DNA of 64,000 nt from Flavobacterium laiguense. Its GTDB lineage: Bacteria > Bacteroidota > Bacteroidia > Flavobacteriales > Flavobacteriaceae. The first letter of the stretch is position 1. Each line of letters opens with the position of its first letter. The DNA lies in NCBI RefSeq assembly GCF_003097655.1, contig NZ_QCZH01000002.1:186001-250000 (forward strand), read 5' to 3'. Under the pieces are notes generated by a model. The model saw only the letters and a list, made by a program, of their open reading frames with translations, ran no database searches and was not told the DNA's origin. This document shows positions 39,073 to 47,811 of the stretch, in pieces. The position numbers were made by a program, and so were the translations under genes.

Positions 39073-40034
39073 CATTAGCAATGGTTTCTAAAATAGTATT
39101 TCCCGAAACCAGTGTTCATGGCGAAATAGTGATTCGAAAATGTAATTCGGTTCGAATTGAAAGCTCATGGGAATTATTGACAGACACAGCAGTTATTGTG
39201 CTACCAAGAAACGTAAAGGACTTTGATAAATTGAACGTAAAAACAATATTCAAAAAAGGAGATCCTGTTGAGATCTATTTAGGATATGACGAAAATTTAT
39301 TGCTAGAATTTACAGGCTTTATAAGTGAAGTATCGGCGGATATTCCAGTAAAAATAAAGTGTGATGATTATATGTACTTACTCAAAAAGCATTCGGTTAA
39401 CATATCGATGCGAAGTACAAAACTTGGAGATTTGATCAAGTCAATTATTCCTCCTGGTATCGAATACGATGTTGCTGATATTAATATAGGTACTAAACGG
39501 TTTCCGAATACGACAGCAGCAAAGATATTAGAGGAATTACAAGGGAATAACATCTACTCTTATTTTAAAGGTAAAAAGTTGATTGTCGGTAAAATTTATA
39601 GTGATGATGCATCAGAACCTGTTGTTTTCAATTTTACTAAAAATGTAATCGACAATGCACTTCAGTATAAAAATAAAGAGGATGTAATTATAAAAATAAT
39701 TGCCAATTCGACATTGCCGAAAGGTAAAAAGTTAAAGGTAGAGTTTGGGGATGATTTTGGCACAGAACAAAATTTATCCTATTACAATATCACTCTAGAA
39801 GCTGAATTATTGAAACTCGCAAAAGCCGATTATGAAAAGTTTAAGGTAGATGGTTTTGAAGGTCATATTAACGTATTTGGAATACCAAGTGTTACGCACG
39901 GTATGAAAGCTCAAATTTTAAGTTATCAGTATCCCGATAGAAAGGGATTGTATTTTATAAAAAAAGTGGTTAAGGAATTTGATGATAGTCCAAAATACCA
40001 TCAAATCATTGACCTTGATAAAAAAGCAGAATGA
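39069..40034 (+). CDS. baseplate hub protein (gpD / Mu gp44-like)
   Basis: 321 residues. The layout is two beta barrels: an N-terminal domain with FKKGDPVEIYLGYDENLLLEFTGFISEVSADIPVKIKCDD, and a middle domain LGDLIKSIIPPGIEYDVADINIG. A C-terminal barrel contains GHINVFGIPSVTHGMKAQI and GLYFIKKVVKEFD. This matches late-control-D/gp27-like hubs that hold the spike trimer. It is directly before the spike gene with a 4-bp overlap. Confidence 0.8.
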   Translation: MTLAMVSKIVFPETSVHGEIVIRKCNSVRIESSWELLTDTAVIVLPRNVKDFDKLNVKTIFKKGDPVEIYLGYDENLLLEFTGFISEVSADIPVKIKCDDYMYLLKKHSVNISMRSTKLGDLIKSIIPPGIEYDVADINIGTKRFPNTTAAKILEELQGNNIYSYFKGKKLIVGKIYSDDASEPVVFNFTKNVIDNALQYKNKEDVIIKIIANSTLPKGKKLKVEFGDDFGTEQNLSYYNITLEAELLKLAKADYEKFKVDGFEGHINVFGIPSVTHGMKAQILSYQYPDRKGLYFIKKVVKEFDDSPKYHQIIDLDKKAE

Positions 40035-40588
40035 GCAAAGGACTAAAAGAGTTGAAAAATTTACTCACGGATAAAATGAAGTCCCACGTGCCTTTGCAAA
40101 CGGAATGGGTAACGGTACGCGAGATTGATTGGGAAGAAAAAACCATGACTGGTATAGGTTTAATTAATGGGCTTGAATATCATGATGTATTACTTGGTTT
40201 GGGTTCTGTAAACTGTAAGCCCAAAATAGGCACATCGGCATTGGTTGGAGCGATTCATAATGGAGAAGCTTGTTTTATGATTTCGTGTGAAGAGGTTGAA
40301 GAATTAGAAATAATAGATCAATCAGGCTTTAAATTGAATTTAAACAACGGTTTATTACTGATTAATGGCAAAAACTACGGCGGTATAGTCAATGCAAAAG
40401 AACTGAAAACACAGGTAGATAAAAACACATTGATATTACAAAATATTCAAACTGTTTTTTCGAATTGGGTTCCAGTTCCAAATGATGGTGGTGCAAGTTT
40501 AAAAGCTCTGGTAACCTCATTTGTATCATTGCAGCGTTCCGATTTATCAAATATTGAAAACACAACAATAAAGCATGGTAATGGCTAA
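40031..40588 (+). CDS. baseplate spike/assembly protein (gpV / Mu gp45-like)
   Basis: 185 residues. An OB-like N-terminal half (VTVREIDWEEKTMTGIGLINGLEYHDVLLGLGSVNCKPKIGTSALVGAI) leads to a repeat-like beta stretch (LEIIDQSGFKLNLNNGLLLINGKNYGG), as in the trimeric puncturing needle. A helical tail follows. No HxH iron site is visible at the tip. It overlaps the next gene by 14 bp. Confidence 0.78.
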   Translation: MSKGLKELKNLLTDKMKSHVPLQTEWVTVREIDWEEKTMTGIGLINGLEYHDVLLGLGSVNCKPKIGTSALVGAIHNGEACFMISCEEVEELEIIDQSGFKLNLNNGLLLINGKNYGGIVNAKELKTQVDKNTLILQNIQTVFSNWVPVPNDGGASLKALVTSFVSLQRSDLSNIENTTIKHGNG

Positions 40589-40856
40589 AGGAATTCTACT
40601 TGACGAAAATAATGATCTAAAAATTGTAAACGGAAGATTGCAATTGGGTAATACTTTGATGCAAGAAGTGGGGATCATTTTACAAATGAATCAAGGCGAA
40701 TTAAAGTTTGATCCCATGCTTGGTGCCAATTTAGTTACAGAAATTCGAGGTATTCCAAATCCTCATAAAATTGAAAGTATAATTGATACACAGCTCGCTC
40801 TTGATGGTAAAGACTATGACCAAATAAAAGATTTAATAATGCAAAAAATCACTTAA
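40575..40856 (+). CDS. baseplate wedge protein (gp25 / Mu gp46-like)
   Basis: 93 residues. GILLDENNDLKIVNGRLQLGNTLMQEVGIILQMNQGELKFDPMLG is the gp46/gp25 pattern, in which a D-rich start leads to a helix ending in QE and a GExxxxP-x-x-G turn. It has either of two starts, at 40575 or 40581, and the downstream one (MAKG) looks more natural. It builds the inner baseplate wedge. Confidence 0.78.
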   Translation: MVMAKGILLDENNDLKIVNGRLQLGNTLMQEVGIILQMNQGELKFDPMLGANLVTEIRGIPNPHKIESIIDTQLALDGKDYDQIKDLIMQKIT

Positions 40857-41233
40857 TGTACGAAATTATTCAACCCTATTTAGACAATGCTTATACTGGA
40901 ATTCTTGGTGGTTTCGTTGGCTGGTTCTTTACTCGTAAAAAACTCAATGCGGAAGTGACCGGGAGTGAAATAGATAATGGTGTCAAAGTAGTTGATTTAT
41001 ATAAATCGGCTTTAGATGATTTACCAATTAGATATGAAGAAAGGTACAAGCATATTGAGGAAATGTCGAAAGGAGTTGAAAAACTTTTTGAACAACAAAA
41101 AGAAATTTTGCTAAAAGAAATTGAATACCACAAACAACAGGCAGAGTATCAAGGAAAGCAAGCGGCTTTCTATAAGAAAATGTATAATGATGAAGTGCGA
41201 GCGCATAACAAATATAAAAGAGAGCATCCATGA
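40856..41233 (+). CDS. small protein with N-terminal hydrophobic patch and coiled coil
   Basis: 125 residues. Residues ~10-28 (AYTGILGGFVGWFFTRKK) could be a membrane segment, followed by a long charged coiled coil with many Lys/Glu and Tyr. A spanin- or holin-like lysis role would fit this layout, but its location between baseplate genes is unusual. Function not recognised. Confidence 0.55.
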   Translation: MYEIIQPYLDNAYTGILGGFVGWFFTRKKLNAEVTGSEIDNGVKVVDLYKSALDDLPIRYEERYKHIEEMSKGVEKLFEQQKEILLKEIEYHKQQAEYQGKQAAFYKKMYNDEVRAHNKYKREHP

Positions 41234-41523
41234 TAATACAGGAAAACCAATCCTTATTTGACATAGCTGTTCAAGAAGACGGAAGTGTCTTGGCTGTTTT
41301 TGAATGGGCGTTGGCTAATGGACTTTCGATAACAGATGTTCTAGAACCTGGACAAAAATTGAAAGCTCCAAAATCTAGTTTTAGGAATGGAGATGTGGCA
41401 AACTATTTTAAGGGTAGGAATCAGCAAGTAGCAACATGCTCAACGCTTGGAAATGATAATTTGCCAATACAACCAAGTGGTATTGGAGCAATGATAATAG
41501 GAACGGATTTTATAGTTAGATAA
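41230..41523 (+). CDS. LysM-like tail protein
   Basis: 97 residues. The N-terminal ~50 residues (NQSLFDIAVQEDGSVLAVFEWALANGLSITDVLEPGQKLKAP) follow the LysM pattern of ending in a GQKL turn. It is a peptidoglycan-binding or tail-hub module. The remaining part is short and beta-like. Overlaps the previous gene by 4 bp. Confidence 0.72.
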   Translation: MIIQENQSLFDIAVQEDGSVLAVFEWALANGLSITDVLEPGQKLKAPKSSFRNGDVANYFKGRNQQVATCSTLGNDNLPIQPSGIGAMIIGTDFIVR

Positions 41524-42392
41524 TGGCAAGAAGTATAGCAACAATTAAACAGGAACTCACAGCAAACTTTATGGGAAATGCTGTATTGCAAAATTCGTAT
41601 GGCTTTGCCGATGGTGCTGTTTTTGAAAGTGAGTTTTCGAAAGTATCTATTGAAAGTATTTTGTTTGACATTTTCGCTTTTGGTGTTTTTCTATTGGAGG
41701 TTATTTTCGATTACCACAAAAAAGAAATCGACACCGCCATTTACGAGCAAAAAAGCGGCACGCCACGCTGGTACCGCAATATGTCATTAGCGTTTCAGTA
41801 TGGGTTTGACTTACTGGATGACAGCGACAAATTTGAAAACACAGGCTTTACAGCTGATCAGATTGAAGCTTCAAAAATTATAAAATATTGCTCGGTAAAA
41901 GAATCAATTGAAAGTAACCGGCTTACTATAAAAGTAGCGGGTGAATCGGGTGATGACTTAATACCGTTAGATGTTACTCAAATAACAGCTTTTAAAGATT
42001 ATTTGGCAGAAATTAAATATGCGGGCGTAAAAATAAATGTCGTGAACAATCCTGCGGATAAACTGCAATTAACAATGGCAATTTACCGTGATGTTTTGGT
42101 AATTGACGAAAATGGAAATTCAATCTTAAACGGTGGCAAACCTGTTGAAAAAGCGATACGCGATTACATGAAAAACCTGCCTTTTGACGGTGAATTGGTT
42201 ATAAATGACTTGATCGCAAAATTAAGAGCTATAGACGGTGTGAATAATGCACACATTATTAATGCTACTTCCAGCGCTTATGACAGCGCAACGGCTGACT
42301 ACTTGGGCTTTGTACCAATAAATGTAAAAACTATACCTGTAGCTGGGTATTTTGAAATTGTAAATTTTGATACAGTAAGTTATGTGGTATGA
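41523..42392 (+). CDS. baseplate J-like protein (Mu gp47-like)
   Basis: 289 residues. The J-like features are an N-terminal helical region (SIATIKQELTANFMGNAVLQNSYGF), a central KAGVKINVVNNPADKLQLTMAIYRD-type strand region and the C-terminal RAIDGVNNAHIINATSSAYD. It contributes to the peripheral wedge. It follows the gp46/LysM genes and precedes the fibre region, as in Mu. Confidence 0.72.
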   Translation: MARSIATIKQELTANFMGNAVLQNSYGFADGAVFESEFSKVSIESILFDIFAFGVFLLEVIFDYHKKEIDTAIYEQKSGTPRWYRNMSLAFQYGFDLLDDSDKFENTGFTADQIEASKIIKYCSVKESIESNRLTIKVAGESGDDLIPLDVTQITAFKDYLAEIKYAGVKINVVNNPADKLQLTMAIYRDVLVIDENGNSILNGGKPVEKAIRDYMKNLPFDGELVINDLIAKLRAIDGVNNAHIINATSSAYDSATADYLGFVPINVKTIPVAGYFEIVNFDTVSYVV

Positions 42393-42846
42393 TGTCGATT
42401 ATAAACGGCTAGGAATTTTAATTCTACCCACTTTTTTGCGGAAACCTATTTTGGTGAGTTGGGTTCATGTCTTACTTATGCCTATTTCAAATTTGCATTA
42501 TACATGGAAGCAAAAGCGACTGGCCGATTGGTATAAATTAAACCATACAGGGCAAGTCTGTTTTTTGCGAAAGGTTTTAAACGATACACTCGATGTTGCC
42601 GACAGGCGAATATATATCGATGAAGGAAATTCTTTCCCTCGAAAATACATTTATACCAGGGCAGAAAACAAGCCGGTGTTTTTAGGTAAAATGCACATAT
42701 ACCAAAATAGTGAATACACCAATACAGGTGTTGATTTTATTGTTTTTGCACCTGTTGATATTATTAATACACGAATACACGAACTGAATGCTCTTATTAC
42801 ATTTTACAAATTGGCATCCAAAAGATATAAAATACAACCAATATGA
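42382..42846 (+). CDS. baseplate/fibre-connector protein of unknown family
   Basis: 154 residues, basic and aromatic-rich (HYTWKQKRLADWYKLNHTGQVCFLRKVLNDTLD, then RRIYIDEGN and KPVFLGKMHIY). It occupies the place of the gpI/gp48-type connector between baseplate J and the fibres. No direct family match recognised. It overlaps the previous gene by 11 bp. Confidence 0.6.
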   Translation: MWYDVDYKRLGILILPTFLRKPILVSWVHVLLMPISNLHYTWKQKRLADWYKLNHTGQVCFLRKVLNDTLDVADRRIYIDEGNSFPRKYIYTRAENKPVFLGKMHIYQNSEYTNTGVDFIVFAPVDIINTRIHELNALITFYKLASKRYKIQPI

Positions 42847-43724
42847 ATACACTGAATTTTAACCAAAGCGTTGGTTTTCCGCTCGAAACTAACATACTTG
42901 ATGAGATGCAAACTTCTTGGGGCATTTTTAATGCTTTCGGGGCTTTGGCTGGCAATTTTACGATTATTGCGGGCTGTAATACTGTTGGTGGTACAGTTGG
43001 AGACGGTGCAGTATTTATAAATGGGGAATTATTGAAATTTAAAGGCGGTTTAGCTCAAGACAATGTAATCATTGTAGAAGAAATTCAAGCCTTAGAGTTT
43101 GAAGATGGCAATGCTCACGATGTAATATACATCCGATATGCCACTTTTGGAGTTGCTACCACACAATGGCCTTGGTCTGACTTTAAACGCGGTTTTGAAA
43201 CGAAGCTCATACCGGAGGAATTGGAAAAGAAAGAAGACAAAGCCACTATTAATGCTTTGATCGAAAGAATAGAAGATTTGGAAGCACGGCCAGCAAGTAA
43301 TATTCCAATAGGACTTATTGCAATTTGGGGGCTGCCTGTTGGTGATATTCCTGACGGTTGGATAGAATATGAGGACTTGCGTGGAAGAATGCCCGTTGGG
43401 TTAAAGACTAGTGATCCATTGTTTGACACATTGTTAGGTTATGGAGGAGCAAAAACTAAACTCCTTTCGCTACTAGAATTACCTAAACACTTTTTCTACC
43501 TTTTTTCTAATGAAATACGAGGTGGGGCGGGAAATACAGAACTTGTAAACCCTAATAAATATACTGCTAGATCGGCTGCAGGAGGTAAAGGTATTTTGGC
43601 TTATGAAATGTCTGAAGGTAATGATGCTCCAACACTTGGTAAATCATCAGAAATCGGAGGCGATCAACCTTTCTCAATTATGAACCCTTTTAGAGTAGTA
43701 CACTTTATACAATACGTAGGATAA
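42843..43724 (+). CDS. tail fibre/collar-domain protein
   Basis: 293 residues. The C-terminal half is a tail-collar domain (IPIGLIAIWGLPVGDIPDGWIEYEDLRGRMPVGL, then DTLLGYGGAKTKLLSLLELPKH). It ends in the typical FSIMNPFRVVHFIQYVG, where NPF-x-V-V-xFI/YI is the hallmark. The N-terminal half attaches to the baseplate. A likely host-surface contact protein. Confidence 0.85.
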   Translation: MNTLNFNQSVGFPLETNILDEMQTSWGIFNAFGALAGNFTIIAGCNTVGGTVGDGAVFINGELLKFKGGLAQDNVIIVEEIQALEFEDGNAHDVIYIRYATFGVATTQWPWSDFKRGFETKLIPEELEKKEDKATINALIERIEDLEARPASNIPIGLIAIWGLPVGDIPDGWIEYEDLRGRMPVGLKTSDPLFDTLLGYGGAKTKLLSLLELPKHFFYLFSNEIRGGAGNTELVNPNKYTARSAAGGKGILAYEMSEGNDAPTLGKSSEIGGDQPFSIMNPFRVVHFIQYVG

Positions 43725-44071
43725 TGGCATTACAAACATTAAACACAATAAAGAACTGGTTTAAAACTGGTTTAAAACCCACACAAGCACAGTTTTGGGA
43801 TACGTGGGATTCTTTTAGACATAAAAGTGACAAAGTTCCTGTAGCTGAGATTGAAGGTCTCAATGAATTGCTTGCAGGCGTTAGTGCGGCCACAATTTAT
43901 AAACCCGGGCAATTATTGATTTTTAAACGACTGCCAAATGAAAATAATTCTATCCTAGAAGCGGGTGATTTAGGGATTGGGATTGTCGAAAATGTTTTTA
44001 TAACTGGGATTTATTTAGGAGGGGATTTATTGCTTCTGAATTTTAATATTATTAATCAAATAGACTTTTAA
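43724..44071 (+). CDS. small tail-fibre-associated protein
   Basis: 115 residues. KNWFKTGLKPTQAQFWDTWDSFRHKSDKVPVAEIEGLNELLAG is a recurrent segment at the base of Bacteroidetes phage fibres. The rest is beta-like (VENVFITGIYLGGDLLLLNF). It is probably an adaptor or chaperone of the fibre. The start overlaps the collar-protein stop. Confidence 0.6.
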   Translation: MALQTLNTIKNWFKTGLKPTQAQFWDTWDSFRHKSDKVPVAEIEGLNELLAGVSAATIYKPGQLLIFKRLPNENNSILEAGDLGIGIVENVFITGIYLGGDLLLLNFNIINQIDF

Positions 44072-44072
44072 A

Positions 44073-44282
44073 ATGAAAAAAAGAAAAAGAATTGAAATTT
44101 TAGAAAAAGAAATTTTAGAATTAAAAAAAGTCGTCAAAAAAGATAGCATAACGCTAACGGACGAATCAAACCCCAATCAAGTGGTAACCATGAGTTATAA
44201 AAATGGAGCATTCTCTACTGATAAAATTACTACCGAAGTTGTCACGCAAACTGAAAACATTTCTAACGAACAAAAAAATTAA
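44073..44282 (+). CDS. small coiled-coil protein
   Basis: 69 residues, N-terminal heptads (KKRKRIEILEKEILELKKVVKK) then a Ser/Thr/Asn-rich tail. The heptads suggest trimerisation with adjacent fibres. No function recognised. It lies between fibre genes with 1-bp gaps. Confidence 0.5.
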   Translation: MKKRKRIEILEKEILELKKVVKKDSITLTDESNPNQVVTMSYKNGAFSTDKITTEVVTQTENISNEQKN

Positions 44283-44283
44283 C

Positions 44284-46413
44284 ATGAAAAAGATTTTATT
44301 AAGCTTACTATTATTTGTGGCAATAGCCACACAGGGACAAACGCATACTATTGCGAGCCAATTAAAATTGGGTACCGTTAATCAAGGCACTAGTAATGAT
44401 AGTGTACTCGTGAGAGGTGTAGATAAGTTGGTTAAATTCATTCCTCGTAGTCAATTTGTTTCCCCAGCTGCGCCAATTCCTACGTTACAACAGGTTTTGT
44501 TACAAGGAGGCTATACAATTGAAAATATCTTTATGAATGGTGGGCATATAGTTTCGTATCAAGTAGAGGACGGAATTAACTACAGTTCCCAATTAGGAAA
44601 TAAAGGATTTACATTACAAAATGATTTTAATAATGGCTATACTAGCTATAGTAGAGAATTTATAAAAGCGGGTACAACTAGTCCTGAAATTTATAATAAA
44701 TTATTATTATCAAATAGAGTGGCTTCGGGCGAAGCTTTATATAGTTTTGACCCAAATAAAATTGCTGGAAATTACACAATAGTTACAAAAGATGAGATTC
44801 CTAACCTTATCCCTAGTGTTGACTATTTAACGCCTACGGGTAATGCATCGGGATTAACAAATTTCCCAATATTAAATCAAAATACCACAGGTGTCGCATC
44901 TAATATTACTGGAAACATCCTGCAATCTCAGGTGACAAATTTAGTTAGTGATTTATCGGCTAAACAATCTACTTTGATCTCAGGGGCTAATATTAAGACT
45001 TTAAACGGAACCTCGATATTAGGAAGTGGTAATTTAGTTGTTTCTCCAGGTACATCAATAAGCGGTGGAACTTCTAATAGAGTACCAAAATTTAATGCTA
45101 CGGGGGATAATATTGTAAACTCTTCAATAACCGACACAGGAGCTTTAGTAACTATTGCAAATCCAACAGAAATAAATAGTGGAGTTTCTGGGACATCGGG
45201 TTTAAAGTTTACTAATCTAACATCTATTCCGTCTCCTGCTACTTCAAATTATGGCCTTACTGGAACTTATCCACATAGGATGGTTGTCACCAATGATGGA
45301 ACTCTTTATGTTGCAGATAGGGCCGACGGAACAATTAGTAAAATCACACCCGCTGGAGTGTCAACAGTATTTGCAACACCAGGAGGTGTTTATTTATCGG
45401 GCCTGCTATTTGACTCATTAGGAAATCTGTTTGTTACTAATAGAAGCTTAAATGTAATTCATAAAATACTTCCAGACGGTACTGTTACAACTTTTGCTAC
45501 TTTGCCAGCGGGATCACTTTTAACAACGATAAAAGACTCATCTGATAATTTGTATGTAGCAAGAGTCGTTGGCAGTAACTCGTCTTATATAGACAAAATA
45601 ACGCCCGCGGGAGTTTTAACGCTATATTCAACAGTAGGAACTGGTTCCACTACTTTTGGGGGTTTAGTTGACATGGCTTTAAATCCTACTACAGGTGATA
45701 TTTTTACTGTACATATCGGTAGTGGTTCAATTTATAAAATATCAACTGCAGGAGTAAGCACTTATTTTGCAAGTACCAATAGCCAAGAATGCTACGTAAT
45801 AAAATTTGATAACAATACAAATAATTTATATTCTTACGGACTTGCTACATCAACATCCTTGCTTAAAACCAATATGTCGGGGATTACATCTCTTTTGTCA
45901 ACAGTTGGTGGTGGCTTTGATTTGAATCTTGACTCATTAGGAAATATATATACAATAGGGAATAGTGCTACCAACATTACCAAAACTACGCCCGCAGGTG
46001 TATCGACAATAATTGGAACAACTGGTGCAAATCCTCGGTGTATCGCAGTCGACATTAACAGAACTGTTTATAGTGCTAACCGTACTCCAAGAAACATTAC
46101 TAAAATAACCCAACCTACTAATAGGGATGTACTTGCACTTGACAATTTAGGTAATGTAACTGTTAATAGTAATATAGTTACCGATGCAGGAGGTTTGGCT
46201 TATGCACCTAATGCAAATAACACTTTGATTGGTGCAGAAATATCAGGTAAATCATTAATTACAAAAGAGTATTTAGGTGCTAAAATTGGTACAACTGCGC
46301 CAGCATCTGCAACCGATACCGGAACAACAGGAGATATAAGAGTCGTTCCGGGTTATGTGTATTGGTGTATAGCCACTAATACTTGGGTTAGGACGGCTGG
46401 AACAACTTTTTAA
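44284..46413 (+). CDS. large fibre-like protein with signal peptide and beta-propeller repeats
   Basis: 709 residues. It starts with a clear signal peptide (MKKILLSLLLFVAIATQGQ). Residues ~350-640 hold about six NHL/SGL-type repeats in which a D-S-x-G-N-x-Y/F-V-T core is followed by I-x-K-I-x-P-x-G (HKILPDGTVTTFATLP, KITPAGVSTIIG), a six-bladed propeller pattern. It ends in a short beta domain. It could be an exported decoy, adhesin or receptor-binding protein made from the prophage. I start it at 44284, where the leader begins. Confidence 0.72.
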   Translation: MKKILLSLLLFVAIATQGQTHTIASQLKLGTVNQGTSNDSVLVRGVDKLVKFIPRSQFVSPAAPIPTLQQVLLQGGYTIENIFMNGGHIVSYQVEDGINYSSQLGNKGFTLQNDFNNGYTSYSREFIKAGTTSPEIYNKLLLSNRVASGEALYSFDPNKIAGNYTIVTKDEIPNLIPSVDYLTPTGNASGLTNFPILNQNTTGVASNITGNILQSQVTNLVSDLSAKQSTLISGANIKTLNGTSILGSGNLVVSPGTSISGGTSNRVPKFNATGDNIVNSSITDTGALVTIANPTEINSGVSGTSGLKFTNLTSIPSPATSNYGLTGTYPHRMVVTNDGTLYVADRADGTISKITPAGVSTVFATPGGVYLSGLLFDSLGNLFVTNRSLNVIHKILPDGTVTTFATLPAGSLLTTIKDSSDNLYVARVVGSNSSYIDKITPAGVLTLYSTVGTGSTTFGGLVDMALNPTTGDIFTVHIGSGSIYKISTAGVSTYFASTNSQECYVIKFDNNTNNLYSYGLATSTSLLKTNMSGITSLLSTVGGGFDLNLDSLGNIYTIGNSATNITKTTPAGVSTIIGTTGANPRCIAVDINRTVYSANRTPRNITKITQPTNRDVLALDNLGNVTVNSNIVTDAGGLAYAPNANNTLIGAEISGKSLITKEYLGAKIGTTAPASATDTGTTGDIRVVPGYVYWCIATNTWVRTAGTTF

Positions 46414-46422
46414 ACCATTACA

Positions 46423-46737
46423 ATGAAAAAAATAACACTCGACCCATCCATCGCGGCAGTTGTCGATATTGAGAATATTGCACATAATGAGCGTGTAGTT
46501 ATCAATTTCACATCCGACGCTAACTGGGTAGGAGATTTTGCTTTTAAAGTTTATAACTCGGAAAAGAAAAATAGCGAAATAGTGGTTGTCAATGCGCTTA
46601 TTGTACAGGATAACCAAATGACATTGACACTAGAACCCGCACCTCAAAATATTCCTGACGGCACTAAATATTATGAAATTTCGAGTGTAAGCACTAAAAG
46701 ATTATTGTTTAAAGGCTCTTTAAAAATAAATCGATGA
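46423..46737 (+). CDS. small tail/fibre-region protein
   Basis: 104 residues, beta-sandwich-like (ITLDPSIAAVVDIENIAHNERVVINF, FAFKVYNSEKKNSEIVVVNALIV, MTLTLEPAPQNIPDGTKYYEISS). It resembles the small structural domains often found between phage fibre genes. No exact family. Overlaps the next gene by 4 bp. Confidence 0.55.
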   Translation: MKKITLDPSIAAVVDIENIAHNERVVINFTSDANWVGDFAFKVYNSEKKNSEIVVVNALIVQDNQMTLTLEPAPQNIPDGTKYYEISSVSTKRLLFKGSLKINR

Positions 46738-46955
46738 TAGTAACAATAACAAGCGATGCTCCCAATATTGTATTTGGGGATTCACAACGAAAAATTGAGG
46801 TCACGATTGATCTTAAAAAAGATGGCATTGATGGCAAAAGTGCGTATGAGATTGCAGTTGATAATGGCTATAATGGCACGCTAGAGGAGTTCACGATCAA
46901 CCTAGTTGACCAGGATATTGATTTTAATGCTTATTACATACTTTCAAAAAATTAG
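46734..46955 (+). CDS. small tail/fibre-region protein
   Basis: 73 residues. The middle (KSAYEIAVDNGYNGTLEEFTINL) matches the 'G-x-S-A-Y-E-x-A-x-x-x-G-F/Y-x-G-T' motif that recurs in phage tail-fibre proteins. The rest is beta. Part of the fibre operon. Confidence 0.6.
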   Translation: MIVTITSDAPNIVFGDSQRKIEVTIDLKKDGIDGKSAYEIAVDNGYNGTLEEFTINLVDQDIDFNAYYILSKN

Positions 46956-46958
46956 ATT

Positions 46959-47450
46959 ATGACAACAATACAAAGAATTATCGCATTAGCTACGGCTATT
47001 GGTACCGACATTAAAGGATTGACAACCAAACAAGGTGACTTAACTGGATTGTCAACGACAGCTAAGTCAAATTTAGTTCTTGCTATCAATGAAATTTTTG
47101 GATTGGTCGGCGGTAACTCGTCAATTGATGATGTAGCGGGCGATGGAATTACGAATAAGACATGGTCGGCAAACAAAATTTTTGACACCATTGAGGCGGC
47201 AAAAGTTGCAATAAAAAATGAGCTGACCAATGGAGCTGCAACGGCTTTGGATACACTTTCGGAACTGGCAACGGCTTTGGGTAATGATCCAAACTTTGCG
47301 TCGACAATTGCTACAGGATTAAGTCAACGAGTTCGATTTGATTCGGTTCAAACATTAACCGTTGCTGAAAAATTACAGGCGTGTTCCAATATTGGTATTG
47401 GCGATCCGGATTACAATTTTATAACAGACTATAATACGGCCAAAGCATAA
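46959..47450 (+). CDS. tail fibre-type protein
   Basis: 163 residues. ALDTLSELATALGNDPNFASTIATGLSQRV is the classic fibre repeat (L-x-E-L-A-x-A-L-G-N-D-P-x-F). The N-terminal part has low-complexity Thr/Ala/Gly. A short trimeric fibre segment is likely. Its stop overlaps the next ATG by one base. Confidence 0.65.
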   Translation: MTTIQRIIALATAIGTDIKGLTTKQGDLTGLSTTAKSNLVLAINEIFGLVGGNSSIDDVAGDGITNKTWSANKIFDTIEAAKVAIKNELTNGAATALDTLSELATALGNDPNFASTIATGLSQRVRFDSVQTLTVAEKLQACSNIGIGDPDYNFITDYNTAKA

Positions 47451-47806
47451 TGGATTTGATTGATAGAATTAAAGCTGCTTTTATAGCTGTTGGTGGTGAC
47501 ATCAAATCTATCAATAGCAAATTGATGGCTTTGGATGCCGATGCAACCAACGCAGACTTTACAGCGCTGGTTAATACTTCAAAATATTTACCATCGGCAA
47601 CACTAACAGCCAATAGAACAATTACAATGCCCGTTGGTGTTGATGGAAATGTGATAGAATTTTACAACAACGAATCGGGTTTTGCTTGGAGTTTGGCTGG
47701 CAGTTTGGTATATCTCGCAGATGGAATCACAGTCGTTGCGTTTTTATATGCAAACACCAATTATATAATTAAGAAAATCTCTGGAAAATGGAGAATCGCA
47801 AATTAA
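47450..47806 (+). CDS. small fibre-region protein
   Basis: 118 residues. An N-terminal helix (DRIKAAFIAVGGDIKSINSKL) repeats the opening theme of the previous gene. A beta-rich end follows (RTITMPVGVDGNVIEFYNNESGFAWSLAGSLVYL). Probably a fibre tip or cap. Confidence 0.55.
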   Translation: MDLIDRIKAAFIAVGGDIKSINSKLMALDADATNADFTALVNTSKYLPSATLTANRTITMPVGVDGNVIEFYNNESGFAWSLAGSLVYLADGITVVAFLYANTNYIIKKISGKWRIAN

Positions 47807-47811
47807 AGATT

